A program made the translations under genes and the position numbers. Shown one piece after another: positions 1-12,969 of a stretch of 64,000 bases of DNA. The DNA is taken from the NCBI RefSeq assembly GCF_019925205.1, contig NC_083567.1, positions 4,588,001 through 4,652,000 on the forward strand. The letters run 5' to 3'. Source of the stretch: Metopolophium dirhodum (taxonomy: Eukaryota > Arthropoda > Insecta > Hemiptera > Aphididae). Numbering within the stretch: position 1 is the stretch's first letter; each line of letters begins with the position of its first letter. The notes under the pieces were generated by a model. That model was not told the origin of the DNA and did no database searches. It saw nothing but the letters and a program-made list of their open reading frames with translations.

Positions 1-1369
1 TAAAATAATGGCAGTCAGTGCAAAAGTTTTTAGCGTAGTAGAAACGTATTTACTCGAACAATTCATTTTTGAATTTACATAACATATTTTATTTTTTAAC
101 ATTATTAACAACCTATGTAATATAATTTTACTATACATTATATTCTGCAAATCGTGTGCATTTCAAACCTTTGTACGTTTAAGAAAGTACAAAACACATT
201 GTGTTTACAGTAGGTAATCATAAAACAATACGTTTGAAAACAAATAAAAATATAAAATACCGTAAAACAAATGTAGTAACATTATATTTTGTTGTTATGA
301 CTGTATCGTGTCGACATCACATTTAGTCGTAAGAAAATAATGCCGATGCCAAGAAAGATAAGTGATGTACATGTTCTTATAATGAGGTGGTGAGGATATA
401 ATTAATGATTTTGGTAGCTATAATTATTATTAAATTTTAAATCATCGTTCTGTGAACGATTTGTTACCTATTAGAAACCAAATCGCCTCCACTACATTCT
501 TACCGCAAGTACACAAAATAATATAGGCGTATTATACATAACCTTTTAAGGTTACTTAGCACAACGCTCTCGCGTTATATATATACCAGGTATATGGTTA
601 TTCATTCGAACAACGTCAAAACAGCGATTACAATATGAAGGTTTCTAGCCATTCATCATCATAATGCGTTACAGGACAGGTAAGTAGTTTTATACCCGTA
701 ACTCGAGGAGAACAATATGTTACTTATATAATGCATCGTACCTACATATCATAAACATAATAATATTATAGTGCTAATGCAAAGGCCGAAATAAAAATAT
801 ATTATATATTAATAAACATTATATTATTATATTTGTATACGGGTAGGTACGTTATTTCTACAAAATAATAATAATAATATGAAATAATCGCGTTAAATAC
901 ATGTACATCACTACGCGAGCTGTAGTACAACACGTCACGATGACGTGTAAATTAAATTTGTACCTATATCCTGCTAACACCTCGACGTGCATCTTTTTCG
1001 TCGTCATTTTAGTATAATTAATTTTAAGAATATGTAGTAGTTGTAGGTCTCGATATTTTATAATAATATTATTATGATAAATTGTTATAAATTATTATCA
1101 TATATTACGGGAACCCGCGCGTGCGGTATAATGTAAGTGGCAGTATAAAACGAAATGATTATTTAGTGTGAACGTATCTATTTACAGATCGTTTATCATC
1201 GGCGAAGATTGATTTCGGTTAGATTTCCACTTTAGGTCGTTCGGATATATGTATATATAATATACATATATATATTATATAGATAGATATATACGGTTCG
1301 TTCAAATAGACACGTATAGTAAATTTATCAAAAAAAAAAACCAACACAACACAAATAGTTTATCGCTAT
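1..1369. other. AT-rich non-coding stretch
   Basis: I see no gene. The sequence is AT-rich with dispersed GTAGGTA/TACCTA strings and an AT palindromic patch near 1246-1275. Nothing protein-like is found on either strand. Confidence 0.7.
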
Positions 1370-2060
1370 GTTTTAGAGTCCGGTTACACACCCTGTGTCT
1401 TGTACCGCGACGGTCAGAGAGAGGATATAATATACAAGTATATATATATATTTTATGTTATACTCTTGGAATCAGTTTACTCGTCACCCGTGTAGGCACC
1501 TTATATACGCACAGCTTCGAGTGTAGTTGTTGTATATCGCCATCACGTGCGACGATAATCATTCGAAAATGAAGCACGCCGGAAGTGGCGAGGAGGAGAG
1601 CGTAAATAAAATAAAGCCACAACATCGATATCAATTTGGGTTATTTCCGGTAGTTCCGTTTTGCGCGTCCTATACGACCGTAGAGGCGCTCCCTCTAAAC
1701 TCGGTCCATTTTCGGCACACAACCCGTATACATTTTACCCTCTTGCCCAAGACTGTCCAATTTCACTTATATCGATCGCGCGCAGTAGAAAGCCTCGCCG
1801 GCCTCTTGTGTGTTCATAGGAACCGTAAATTGCTGCCTGTAGTGGTGTTGGTGGTGGTGGTGGTGGTGGTGGTGGCGGTGGTGTACTTCATTTTACTGGT
1901 ATAATATAGTTGTAGTGCTACCGTAAGGTTCTCATCAGTGTTATACCCAACTTGAGTTTTCACCGCCTCGCGGCAAATAGGATTCCGTGACATCTTTACG
2001 TGTTTTGTTTCTCCGGATAAATTTTCATTACCGTTTCAGAGTGGACTTGGATAACGTTTT
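1370..2060. other. GC-elevated patch, possible host exon or promoter area
   Basis: Composition rises clearly above the flanking AT-rich DNA, with several CpG dinucleotides. A 125-codon plus-strand ORF (1527-1904) crosses it. An internal ATG at 1569 begins a hydrophilic stretch (KHAGSGEEESVNKIK) that looks more protein-like than the rest, but the ORF ends in a valine run encoded by the GGT microsatellite and matches no family I know. A TCAGT initiator-like string lies at about 1471. It could be an untranslated exon, a promoter or simply unique DNA. Only the compositional change is certain. Confidence 0.3.
1841..1884 (+). repeat. (GGT)n microsatellite
   Basis: An almost uninterrupted GGT/GTG trinucleotide run, with single interruptions (GTT, GCG). 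It encodes the valine tail of the overlapping ORF. Confidence 0.9.
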
Positions 2061-4421
2061 GCATTTTTATCCCGTGGAAAATCGCGTTATCAAATATTAT
2101 TTTATATTTATATAGCCGAATTCTTCTACTCCAAGTGGCCCTAATAATAATTATCAAATAATAATATGCTGTTTATTTGTTTTCGGTACCTACCAGCCAT
2201 ATATTTTTTATCCATACAATTCTATTTTAAAATCAATATTGAAAAAATAAATAATAATTACACTTTATTCACAGTAAACACACAAAAGTTTGGTTATATA
2301 CTTACCGAATGTTCAAAAACTTTGGAAACGGTCATAAGACGACTAATAATTAGGACTGATAAACGATAATATGATATAAATAATAATTTTCCTTATAAAT
2401 GCGCAGCAGTTTTATCTGTTATTGGTGTAAAAAGGCACTATAGGTATAAAAATATGCAAACAGTCATTAAAGCGTTTCCACTGTTTTTGAATACCCTGTA
2501 TATATTATAATAGGTAGGTACATTATATAATATTTCAATAAAGTGAATTCAGATTTAATTGAATCCGTTATAATTCAGTCTATTGTCGTGCATTTGCCAC
2601 ATAATTACAAAACTATATTTTCTAGGCACACTAGGCAGTCTAATACATATCGTAGATTAATTTATTATTGTAATGAATACGTGAAACCGTTGACTTTAGG
2701 AGTTTCTAAATTCAATGCATTGTATCAAAAATATCTCTCTAATGCTTTAATCCTGTACTATACATACCATCAAATTTAAATAAAAAGTTAACAAAAATCC
2801 TTTAAGCTCCCGCAGTATCTACCCTAGAGATGCATTCTTAAACAAATACTAATGTTATATATTTTAAAAAACAGATATATACACGTCATGTTATATTTTT
2901 TAACTTCCGTGTACTCGGATGGGTACCTGGTTTTTCAGTAAAATTCTTATTAAATATTAATAAAAACATTAATATTACTGTTGGAAATCCTCAATATTAG
3001 GTCAAGATTTTAGTTATTAATAGGTAATAAAATTGTAATTCACAGTGAAAAAATTGTAAGTAGTTTTGTTTGGAGAGTGTCCATTATCAAACACAAATAT
3101 TTAATTAATAACAAAAACACTAAGTTCCAAACGTAATGGTTTAGCTATAGAATATAATATATGCTTTCTCGAGTAGTTGTATAAAAACGGCCAGTATCAA
3201 AATACTGTGTTTAAAATATGTAATAAGAAATTAAAAACTGAAATAGGTAGGTAGGTTTAACAACATAAAAATATCACGAACAATTATGGGGAAACTAAGC
3301 ATGTTTATAAAAATAAAACTAAACGTTTTCCAACATATCGATGTTCTCCAACAACGTGATTAGACCTTGTCAACCAGTGTCAAGCCATACGCGTCTCATT
3401 AATATTATTGTTCGACCTATTTTTTTTACCATGATTTATTTCATTTAAATTATGATTAAATATTAATAACAAAAATACTTAAGAAAAACACTAGGACAAA
3501 CGCCTAGTTTTAAATTATGTAACCGCAGTGATGACAAATATATTAATCTTATTATGTTCAAATATTCTATTTTAATCTTATTCTTAAATAAAAACCATAA
3601 ATTATTCAATAACTATATGCAAATTAAAAATACGATAAGTATAATTTTATTTTAGTAGCGTATTATAATGTGCAACTAGTGACTCCGGAGTTATAGATAA
3701 CTGTGTGTATAATAGAAACCTATATAGATTTGTTCAAACGTGATTTCATAATACGCGATTATGTTATGCGAGTACAATATTAATAATAATAATAATAATA
3801 GTAATTTAAATTCGATATTGCCATGTATTGTTCAGTATATTATTATGATAATTTATACAAACCAAAACCTATTCACTATTAATTCTGAATTCAATACTAA
3901 TATCGTGTATATTGCACACATAATATGGGATCACATTTAAACATTTAACACAGAATAGATTATCAATAATATGATTAAAAATATTTATTTAAGAGTTTAT
4001 CGTTTGCATTATATCTATAAAATAACAAGTAAACATCAATAATACATTTTTAAAAATAAAGCAAAATAACAAATTTGTATAAAAATAAAATTGCTCAACC
4101 CGCCCTGATTAATAAATTTAGTTTTCTCAGCGAGGGACAGTCGATGAATATTCAGGTCATATTTAATTGGATTTGAAAGCCCTTTTAAGTTGTGAAAGTG
4201 CACGAATGCTTCCAGCTATCGACGTTATTAAATCCGCTTCGTTTTCCGGACACCCCAAACCGAACATTAATGGTTCTACATACACTTTTCCACCTATTTG
4301 TAAGTATAAAATCTATTAAAACTTTTCACTTAAAAATAAATGTAGTGTAACTCTCTAGAACTAAGGTACTATTATTCATTACATTAAAACGTATCACTAA
4401 ACATGTTCGACTAATTTTTAT
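2061..4421. other. AT-rich non-coding stretch
   Basis: No gene, transposon boundary or clear repeat was recognised. ORFs of 67 and 78 codons at 2166 and 2543 have the F/I/N/K/Y-rich composition expected by chance in AT-rich DNA. Confidence 0.6.
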
Positions 4422-4423
4422 TA

Positions 4424-4834
4424 AGAGGACGCCACAACCCCGTGTGTTATCTCCGTAACGTACAACATGACAAATTGTATACGTCTACAATAATTCATTT
4501 TACTGTTATTTTTAAAACTAGCGTGAACTGACCTATTATAAACTTTAAAGGTAAAATTATTATCTATGCGGTATTTGTTAATATTTTAATTTTAAAACAA
4601 GTTATCATTTTAAAATTAAGAAAAATGTACAGTTTTAAAATATCCACGACTTGCTTCATAATTGATATATAAATATAAACCTCCCAAGTTCCATAAATAA
4701 TAATCTCACCTTTAAATTGTATGGTCAATTCCCTTTAGTTTTAATAACAACAGTGTACAATTATTGTGAGCGTAAAATTGTCCTTGTTGAACGTTTGTAA
4801 GACGGAGACAACACATGCTGGTATAGCGTGCTCT
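4424..4834. mobile_element. TA-flanked MITE, family 1 (copy 1)
   Basis: Long imperfect terminal inverted repeats. The left end starts AGAGGACGC and continues through GTGTGTTATCTCCGT. The right end, reverse-complemented, starts AGAGCACGC and continues through GTGTTGTCTCCGTC. Weaker inverted similarity (CAACA, GACAA, ACAATAATT blocks) extends to about 80 bp. TA dinucleotides flank both ends (4422-4423 and 4835-4836), which fits a Tc1/mariner-type target duplication. At 411 bp with no ORF it is non-autonomous. The same ends recur at 33834-34254. A piggyBac-type TTAA target is less likely because the right flank reads TTAG. Confidence 0.75.
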
Positions 4835-5000
4835 TAGTTCAATAAAATTTATTTTTTATCATTAGTTTGATTTATTATTGACCATATTTTTAACTGATTA
4901 AAATATAATGCCTTTCCATTATAACAAAACTCAAATCATTAAAATAATATGTAAACATATTTTACGTATAGCTGGTTATTAATTATTTGTATATAACATA

Positions 5001-5385
5001 TTTTTTGTCACGCCTGCGCCGAAAGTTTGGTTTTCAATAGCGGTTGAAGCATTGGAAAACGTATTTTTTCCATTCAGCGGGCGGTAAAGTGGGAATCCCT
5101 AAAAGTGCCGGGTGGTAAAGTGGAAATCCCCAAAAGTGCTCGGCGCACATGTCACGCACGTATCCCTTGCACAACCCGACACTGAATCTATACCACGGTC
5201 ATCGGTCCTTACAAAACATAAACTTTTGGTTACATCTTATAACATCCATGCGTAACGCTTAAAATAAATGAAACCAAATCGTTTATTTCATAAAAAATTA
5301 TTGTCGTATAATTAAAGTCTAGTTGTTCCATAGATCCCTGCATTACCTTTTCCGTGATAGATGAATGCGGAGGCGTGACAAAAAA
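5001..5385. mobile_element. TA-flanked MITE, family 2
   Basis: Terminal inverted repeats of about 19 bp with one mismatch: TTTTTTGTCACGCCT on the left and its complement at 5371-5385, followed inward by CGC on both sides. TA dinucleotides flank each end, consistent with a Tc1/mariner-like target. The 385-bp interior has no transposase. It contains a 31-bp direct repeat (GGTAAAGTGG units at 5083 and 5114). A 66-codon minus ORF overlapping the right end is probably accidental. Confidence 0.8.
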
Positions 5386-6144
5386 TAGTATGTGTGTCTC
5401 ATGCGGGAAGGCAATTTCAGTCTTGGGCAAAATGCCGCACGCGTCGCTTGTGACTGAAATAGCTCACTTCCCGCCCTTGCCACACAATATACTATTGTAT
5501 TCAAAATAAGATGAGGTCATATTCATATTATGATGATAAATTAATTTCATCATAAGGAGAAAGTACAATACATTTTTCTATTGGAAAATTGAGACAATAA
5601 GTTCATATATTTTATGGAATATATATTATTATTTTAAACTAAATAAAACACTCTGGAAAATAATAAGTTCGGATGATGTGGAAGTACGTTAAACCAATGA
5701 CTCAAACTGAAAATTTGGAAAAACTTATTAGTTATTTAACACAAGAAAACGTTTTGAAAAGAAAAAAGTAGGTACTAAGAGATAGAGCGTAGTGTGAAGA
5801 CAGAATACCTGCGCCTTTTAAAATGCAAGAAAGATAAAACGGTGAGTGAATATTTTATTCAAAAAGGGCATGGCTCCGAAAAATATGAATATCAATGACG
5901 TAGTTCAATTAATCAAACAAGTAAAACGACAAATAAATAATTGATGAACAATTATTTAACGATTCTTAATTATTACTACTAATTATTATTACTAAATTAT
6001 TTCATCGAGTACCAAATTAACGTTGTTACCTAACATATATCATGATATACTGTATAATAAATACATTACACATTGTTCATTTCTCAACATTTCAACATCA
6101 CACATTGCATGGTAGCTAACACATTTTTAAATGGAGCCGTAAAT
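5386..6144. other. Non-coding stretch
   Basis: A short CpG-bearing patch lies just outside the MITE (5400-5480); otherwise AT-rich. No gene or repeat boundary is seen. Confidence 0.55.
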
Positions 6145-7080
6145 TAATATAATACCTGTGAATGAAACGGGGAAAAAAATGTAATAATAATAAAATTATG
6201 TTTTGCACAGACATATTTTGAGCGGACAGTGGTTTTTATAATATATAACGAAGTAACGTCATAATTTAATACAGCATTTGCCTGCTGTTTTGCTCAGCTT
6301 GTCACATATATACATTATACACATTACGAAAATGCAAACGTAACAGTGCGAGTTTTAAAACATCATCAACAAATAATAATTCCAACCCTAACATGACCGA
6401 AGAATTCAGTTTTAAAATATATCATAAAGTAAAATTACATTTAAATTACCATGTTATTCCAAGGAACGAAAAGCACAGATCGCCAAAAACAAGTGAACTT
6501 TAACGACTTCAAACTTAATCGGGACGTATCTCAAATTTTTAATTAATTGCCAGCTGTGATCATAACACATCGTAAATAAGATGTAACATTGGAAAAATAT
6601 TCACTCATTTCGTACCTAATTAATATAATACCCGTGAATGAAATGGAAAAATTTTTTTAATTAAACTATGTTTCGTGTATACATATTTTTGGCGGACAGT
6701 GGTTTTTAAAATACAACGATGTAATTACGAGTTTACGATATAATGTAATACAGAACTTGCTGGTTGTTTAGCTCAATGTTTATTATAATATATGCACATT
6801 ACGACAGTGCGAGTTGTAAAACATCATCAAAAAATAATAATTCTAACCCTAAACTGACCGAAGAAGTCCGTTTTTAAAATATGTAAAGTAAAATTACATT
6901 TGAATTATCATATAATTCCAAGGCACGAACATCTCAGATCGTCAAAAACAAGTGAACCTTATACACTTTGAACTTAATCGGGACATAACTCAAATTATTA
7001 ATTAACTGGCAGCTGTAAAAATAACATATAGTTAATAAGATTAACACCGGAAAAACGTTAATTCATAATTAATATCTCGA
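6145..7080. repeat. Diverged tandem duplication, two ~476-bp units
   Basis: The segment starting TAATATAATACC(T/C)GTGAATG at 6145 is repeated from 6621. Matching landmarks keep their order: GCGGACAGTGGTTTTTA, the AAACATCATCAA run, CTGACCGAAGAA-like and AAGTGAAC, AATCGGGAC, then GCAGCTGT. Units differ by many substitutions and small indels, so the duplication is old. No ORF spans a unit and no mobile-element ends are recognised. Confidence 0.85.
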
Positions 7081-8734
7081 CTGTTTCTTAGTATGAACAC
7101 GTTAAAAAATCCGTTAATGGTTTTCAACTGATTTGCTCATCGTCTTTATCATACGATTAATACATTGCTAATAATTAATAGAATAGCTGTCAATTCCCTT
7201 ACTTCAATTATTATCTTTTATAAATTCTTGCGTTGAGAATATTTTTGAAAAAAATTGAATTCACTTATTCAAAGTGAACCCGCGTGCAAACATAATATAT
7301 TATTATGAGAAAAACTGTTGTTCTACATATTTTACTATATTCTCCTCTTCGACCTTTGAGATTTTATGCGTTTGCTGATATAGGAGTATTTTTCCTTATA
7401 GTAATAATTATCGATAGTTATTCCTCTCAATTAAATTATTTGCGCGTTTGTTAATTTTACAATCAGTGTAAATTCGTTTTTTTGTATTTTAACATAATAG
7501 TATGTTTTTTTGGACTGGATACAAGATTAGTTTGTTTCTGACCGATTTTTCGTAAGGGTTTCATTGTTGGGGTTACTTATTAACAAAAATACATATTTTT
7601 TACGATTCATAGATTTTCCTAGTAGAGGAACACTATAGAGTAGCGTGGTATAGTTTTTATTTATTTACTACTTTCCATTCAAAACACTCTGTCAGAGGAA
7701 GAACTATATATTATATTATCAATAACAACGATTAGTAAATGTGTTATTAGACAGTAAGTGGATGTGAACATAACTAGCAGTAAACACAGCTGCAGACACA
7801 CACCGGGAAGCCGTCCCATCAAATCTGCTACAGGTGGATTGCCCGCCAAAATCAATTTTCCCACGAAAGGATTAGGTAAGTACAGCACCTAAACCATTTT
7901 GTCCATTAAGCTTAGTGTAGTTATACCGTATAGGCGGATTGCTCAGTCAGGTTCGATTTTCCCAAACCAGGTGGCACCGAGCTCAATATAATATAATTGT
8001 ACCAAACCTATTTACCCGAAACTGCGACTTTCTCACCCGACTCATCGCAGTATTTAAACAAATGACAAAGAATTTTTACAATGCAATCACTGCACACAGT
8101 TTCATATCAAAAATGGATAGTAATATAGTCCGTGGCTTAGATAGGTCCAATGATCCACTGCATAGAGTTTCTAAATGAATATTAACTGTTTTTGAACAGT
8201 TTTCCCTGTAACTCCATCCTATAGACACATGGGCGAATAAGCCTTCAACTGGGCCTATTGAAAACTTGAAACTGGGAATTTCCCGATGCCCCCCTCCCCT
8301 CTACCACACGGTATTTGGGAGAATGGGGCCCTTTTTCATCGTTTGTCGGTATAACGACTTGTAGGGCTTGATGGTAGAATATACGGACATAATAATATAA
8401 TTAATATGGTGTATGAATTTTAGTAACTACGAAACCTGCACGAACATATGAGCATAATAAATTATTAATTAATATAATACAATATAAATTATAGGAAACA
8501 TATTGAATTCGGTTTGATAATATTAAGGGGGTATGTAATTTGCACCAAAAACAAAAACAAAAAAAAACACAACACAAAAATTTAAGCGATGGAAGACATA
8601 AGTGCAAAAACGAGATTAGCAATTAATAATAACTCGTATCGTACAAAAGCGTTAATATCACAGATACCTGTGTGACAAATGTATTATCTGTATAACAATA
8701 TAGCTTTAGAGATTTTGTGTTAGTAACATACTGG
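7081..8734. other. Non-coding stretch
   Basis: No gene seen. Two related short blocks, GGTGGATTGCCC near 7834 and GGCGGATTGCTC near 7933, each followed by TCGATTTTCCCA or TCAATTTTCCCA, suggest an old ~100-bp duplication. A GC-richer patch at 8200-8340 has a cytosine-rich run but no identifiable end structures. Confidence 0.5.
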
Positions 8735-9189
8735 CAGTGTTACTTGAGCAAAAGTATTTGAGTAGGTATTACTTTAAAAAAAACAGTAATTTTCAAATAC
8801 TTCAATAATTATTTTTAGTTTGTATTATATTTTTTATTTTACTTTTGATCAGGTAACATAAAAATAAAAATTTAGTATAATATGTTTAATACATGTTGTA
8901 ATGATATATGTTTTTTTAATGTGTATCAACTACTTCGACGAATAAAACAGTTAAGTATTTTAAAGTTTCACCAAATGATGCGGTGTAAAATATTTTAATA
9001 TATGCTCTATAAAATTAACGTAAAGCATGAAAATCGGTTCAGTTGATTTAAAAGGAAAATAAGTTTATACAAAATTTGAAAATATTTGAGAGTACCTATC
9101 TATGAATGCCTTCTTAAAGTATTTGTATTTGTATTCAAATATTTTTTTTTACGAGTATTTAAATACGTAAAATGGCCTATCCACCACTG
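8735..9189. mobile_element. Possible hAT-like non-autonomous element
   Basis: The left end starts CAGTG and is followed by a GAGTATTTGAG-like block. The right end closes with CCACTG after an AGTATTTAAATACG block, so the inverted ends agree mainly in CAGTG and the adjacent AGTATTTRA motif. This style is familiar from hAT elements. No convincing 8-bp duplication is seen at the flanks, so the boundaries are uncertain. Confidence 0.4.
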
Positions 9190-10007
9190 TGGTTATCGAT
9201 ACGTCAACACAAAAGTGAAAAAATGGGCTATTCGCATCTCAAATCGCCATCAAAAGTGTTAAGAAGTAATTTTTGAAGGTATCCCCGCACGCACTGCAGA
9301 GTCAGCCGACCATAATATTACTATAATTTATCACAGCAAGTAACCCAAAAATGTGGTAAAAAAACAATGATAAAAAACGCTTGATCGACTGAATTAAATC
9401 TACTATATCATAATATTCAATACGAAATATAGGCACATAATATCATTTAACGAACCAATCTCTTATGACGCATGAGCTGTTTTCATACAATATTTAAGGT
9501 GGAAAACCTAATCAATCTCGTCGGATTTTTCAGTTGCTCGGCTGACCCTTGAACCATCACGTGCTATTATAATATGCGCCGTCATCTTCGATATTTTGAG
9601 ATGTCATTCGCCAAGCAAATGCGATGGGATGACTCTTATGTGACGAATCAGTCGAAGACCCGACCCTGGAGAACATCTTTCCAAAGGAGCTCGTCTTGTG
9701 ATATAAAAACCTGTCATGTTGATCAAATAACTTTTGAGTAAACGTGTTTTGCAAATTATGACATCGATTGACTCGCGAATAAAAACCTTAAACCTTTCAC
9801 ACAATAATTTTATCCGCAAGCTTCTACTGCAGCCCACATCGATTAGTCTTTCAGTTTTCTTCAAATAATTTATACATACGTTTCGATAATTATTAAAACA
9901 ATTCAAGCTTTGCATAATAGTTCGTATATTTTGCACTTTCTACAGTAAACGTGATCATAATTATTAAAGAGTTGGCGCCCCAATGTGATTGAGTACACAA
10001 AAATACG
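9190..10007. other. Non-coding stretch
   Basis: Mixed-complexity DNA with overlapping minus-strand ORFs of 64-110 codons. None has a recognisable domain and they overlap in different frames, so I treat them as chance. No repeat ends found. Confidence 0.5.
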
Positions 10008-10318
10008 CTCTACGGTAATAATGATCCTATTATGTAGAATCAACCAAATTTCATAATATTTTTTAACAAATATAGGGTAATATTCTACAGGCCACATCGA
10101 ACTCCGTTTTTCAATATTTTAATCTCAAACTTTATAATATGTCTTCAAAAATAATACAATTTTAAACATTTTCTTACAAAATTATATTATACCATTATTT
10201 GAAATAAAATGGAAAATCGGAGTTAGGTGCGGCGATAGGAAGTCTTCTTCTTTTCAGATAAAAACATAGTTATCAAAATCCGACAATTCTACATGGCCTG
10301 AGATTTATTCCCGTGAAG
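10008..10318. mobile_element. Palindromic MITE, family 3 (copy 1)
   Basis: The ends are inverted repeats: CTCTACGGTAATAAT on the left and, reverse-complemented, CTTCACGGGAATAAA on the right. A second, inner inverted pair (CAGGCCACATCGAACTCCG against CGGAGTTAGGTGCGGC) makes the whole ~311 bp a nested foldback. The same structure occurs inverted at 55872-56193, including the TCGGATTTTGATAACTAT block. No coding capacity. Confidence 0.75.
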
Positions 10319-10381
10319 TAATTTTTTCAATATAATACACCCTATCAACCCACCCCTCTCCCCCCTAAATAGGTATCGGGC

Positions 10382-10654
10382 CAGTGGCGTAAATTGGGTA
10401 GTGTAAATGTAGCACTTGCACGACTAGACATTTTATTGAGGTCTGAAGTATCAGAATAAAATTTTAAAAATTTGCAAACTATTTTGAGTTAAAAATTCAT
10501 AAAAATGTTTATATTTAAATCTAAAAGTTGTAAGTTTAACACAAGATTCTACATAAGTTTTCCTACCTTTACAAAGAAATGTTGAGTGTTGGTGGGTGCT
10601 GAAATTAAAATATTTCTCTGTACTACCAGAAATTGAGGCCAATTTACGCCACTG
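10382..10654. mobile_element. hAT-type MITE with 8-bp target duplication
   Basis: Perfect 16-bp terminal inverted repeats CAGTGGCGTAAATTGG begin at 10382 and end at 10654. They are flanked by TATCGGGC (10374-10381) and TATTGGGC (10655-10662), an 8-bp duplication with one mismatch, as hAT transposases make. The 273-bp interior has no transposase. Positions 10471-10580 closely resemble part of the R-family interior (R1 about 18316-18420: the TTTGCAAA, ATTTTGAGTTA, ATTCATAAAAA and TTTAAATCTAA blocks). Confidence 0.88.
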
Positions 10655-10662
10655 TATTGGGC

Positions 10663-12969
10663 AGTAGATTAGTAGAAAAGTATTATAGTTACGGTAGCAA
10701 CTAAAATACGAAATTTAATTTTCAAGTTTTATAGAATTGCCAAAAATTTTAAAACTATGACACCAGACCCCTTGCGATATAACATTATATTATTACGGTT
10801 GAATATTACAATATATCCATTATATACCAAAATATTTAAAAATGTAATACATTCCTAGGTATAAGTCGTATGCTTTTTAATTTGAACAAAAAATATTTGC
10901 GATATAATCAGTTTAATATTTTTTTAACACAGCCATCTATATAATATCAAACATTACATCGGTATAATGCACAGGTCTATTATCGAAAACTGGTAATAAA
11001 ATCAATAGTATTAGAAAACATGCCAACATCGATGAATTATACCAGCGACTTTTTAGTAGTTTTTCTATATTATCTGTGGTATTTTTAGTAAGTACCTAAC
11101 CCTAAGTACTATTTATAATTACATTTCTTTTTACAGTGCAAAATTCTTGAATGCTCTCTGATATTGGTACTAAAGCTTTTATAAGTTATTATAAGTATTT
11201 TTGTAATTATTTCGATTTTGACAGCTTTTAAAAAAATAAAATTTAAATTATCTATTTATTTTTTGACTCACTTCCCACAATAAGGGTTTATTGAACTCCG
11301 TCTCTCCATAACAACTATTTTGTATAATTCATCGTTCATCACTAATACCTTATTTTATTTAAATGTTAGACAAAAAATTTTAAATACAAAATATAATCAA
11401 TAATAAAATATATTATTTAATTTTATATTTCCGGATATTATTTTGTGAAAATGATTTTGACCAAATAAAAAATGGAATTGGTATGTTAAAATAAAACCTT
11501 TACCAAATTTATTTATTTTTTTGTTTTACTCAAACGTAAGAGAATTATTGTAGTAAGTTAATAAAACTTTACTATCGTCGTCTAAAATAATTTTTCAACT
11601 ATTTGCATGAGTTGAATTAGCACATACATATTTACTGGTATGCTGAATACTAATTTTATCATAATAGATCTCCATTATGATTTTTCGGGTGCATTAGTAG
11701 TCTGGCATTCAGCCCATAACATGATCCAGGTAAAATTTATTTAGATCTCTCTATATTTTGGTCCTACTTACTTTTAAAATTAATCTTAATGTACTCACCA
11801 TTGCATAAATGACACTGGCATAACATCCCGTTCTAAGCGACTGAAAACAACAGCAAGATTGGAGAATGGCCATATTATAGTGAACAATGCAATTTGTTTC
11901 CTTTAAAATACACAATGGCTAAACATTACTCCGAGCAGCTGAATTGGTTCTGTAAAACAAAAATAAAATGTAAAAATATTATACAACTTGTTTAACATGT
12001 TTTACTATATTCACTAATTAAGATATTATATAAAGGAATAAACAAAATATTATGTCGACAATATTAAACGGTTTAAAATAAATGACTTTTGTTTACAGCT
12101 AAGATCAAATAATATTTTCTACATTCGTTGTACTGTAGCAGCGTACTTTATACCTGCAGGACCGTTTAGTGTAGTAGCTATTGTATAAATTATATTTCCA
12201 TTGCTAGTCTGTCATATTATTATGATAAAGTCCCGGGGCTTAATGTAAACATAAATTGTTTTTAATAACTCTTAAATCTTTGAAACTCACTGTTGTTAGG
12301 TACTAGATTTAACGTACTCGTACTTTCATACATTGATTAAAATTTTAAAAATAATTAACTTTTAGGTGCTCTTTTTTTGTTTAAAGTGTTTGCAATTAAA
12401 TTAGCATTTTGTAAAATCTACTATTCTATTGGTATTATTTACAATCCACACTTGTAGATAAATTAGTAAATTAGTAAACAAGGAAAAATAAAATGAGGTT
12501 CTTAATGACGCGTATAGAAGTTATACAGTCGTGATACCTGGGTTAAATGTTGATAAGAGTGAGTTACAAAAGGTCTCATAACCAATTATGTGTACACCTA
12601 CAATTTGAGTTATGTATTCTCAATTTTCAAACAAAACAATATAGAGTATTCTATAATTATTATGAATATTAGATCATAAAAAAAACTCCTAATTCTATGA
12701 TTACGGCTTAATGAAGATAACTTTATTCATCGACTAATTTTTCCCCTTAAATATATTATGTTTGGAATTATAGTATTTATTTATTTATTTATTTATAAAC
12801 GCCAATTTGCAATTTTATGATTATATTTGAAATTTCATATATTAGTAGGTAGTAAATGTTTATAACACACAGTAAAACAGAACATTATAGAAAATATAAC
12901 TCAATATAAACATAATAGTAATATACGTATAGTGATATAGTACAGCAAACTTATAACTGTATAGTTATA
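10663..12969. other. AT-rich non-coding stretch
   Basis: No gene or clear transposon ends. An (ATTT)n run is at 12776-12796. The rest is AT-rich unique-looking DNA. Confidence 0.6.

Noticed and set aside
9604..9936. 110-codon minus ORF with overlapping ORFs at 9557-10097
   Set aside because: Overlapping frames, no recognised domain, and the region runs into a MITE on one side.
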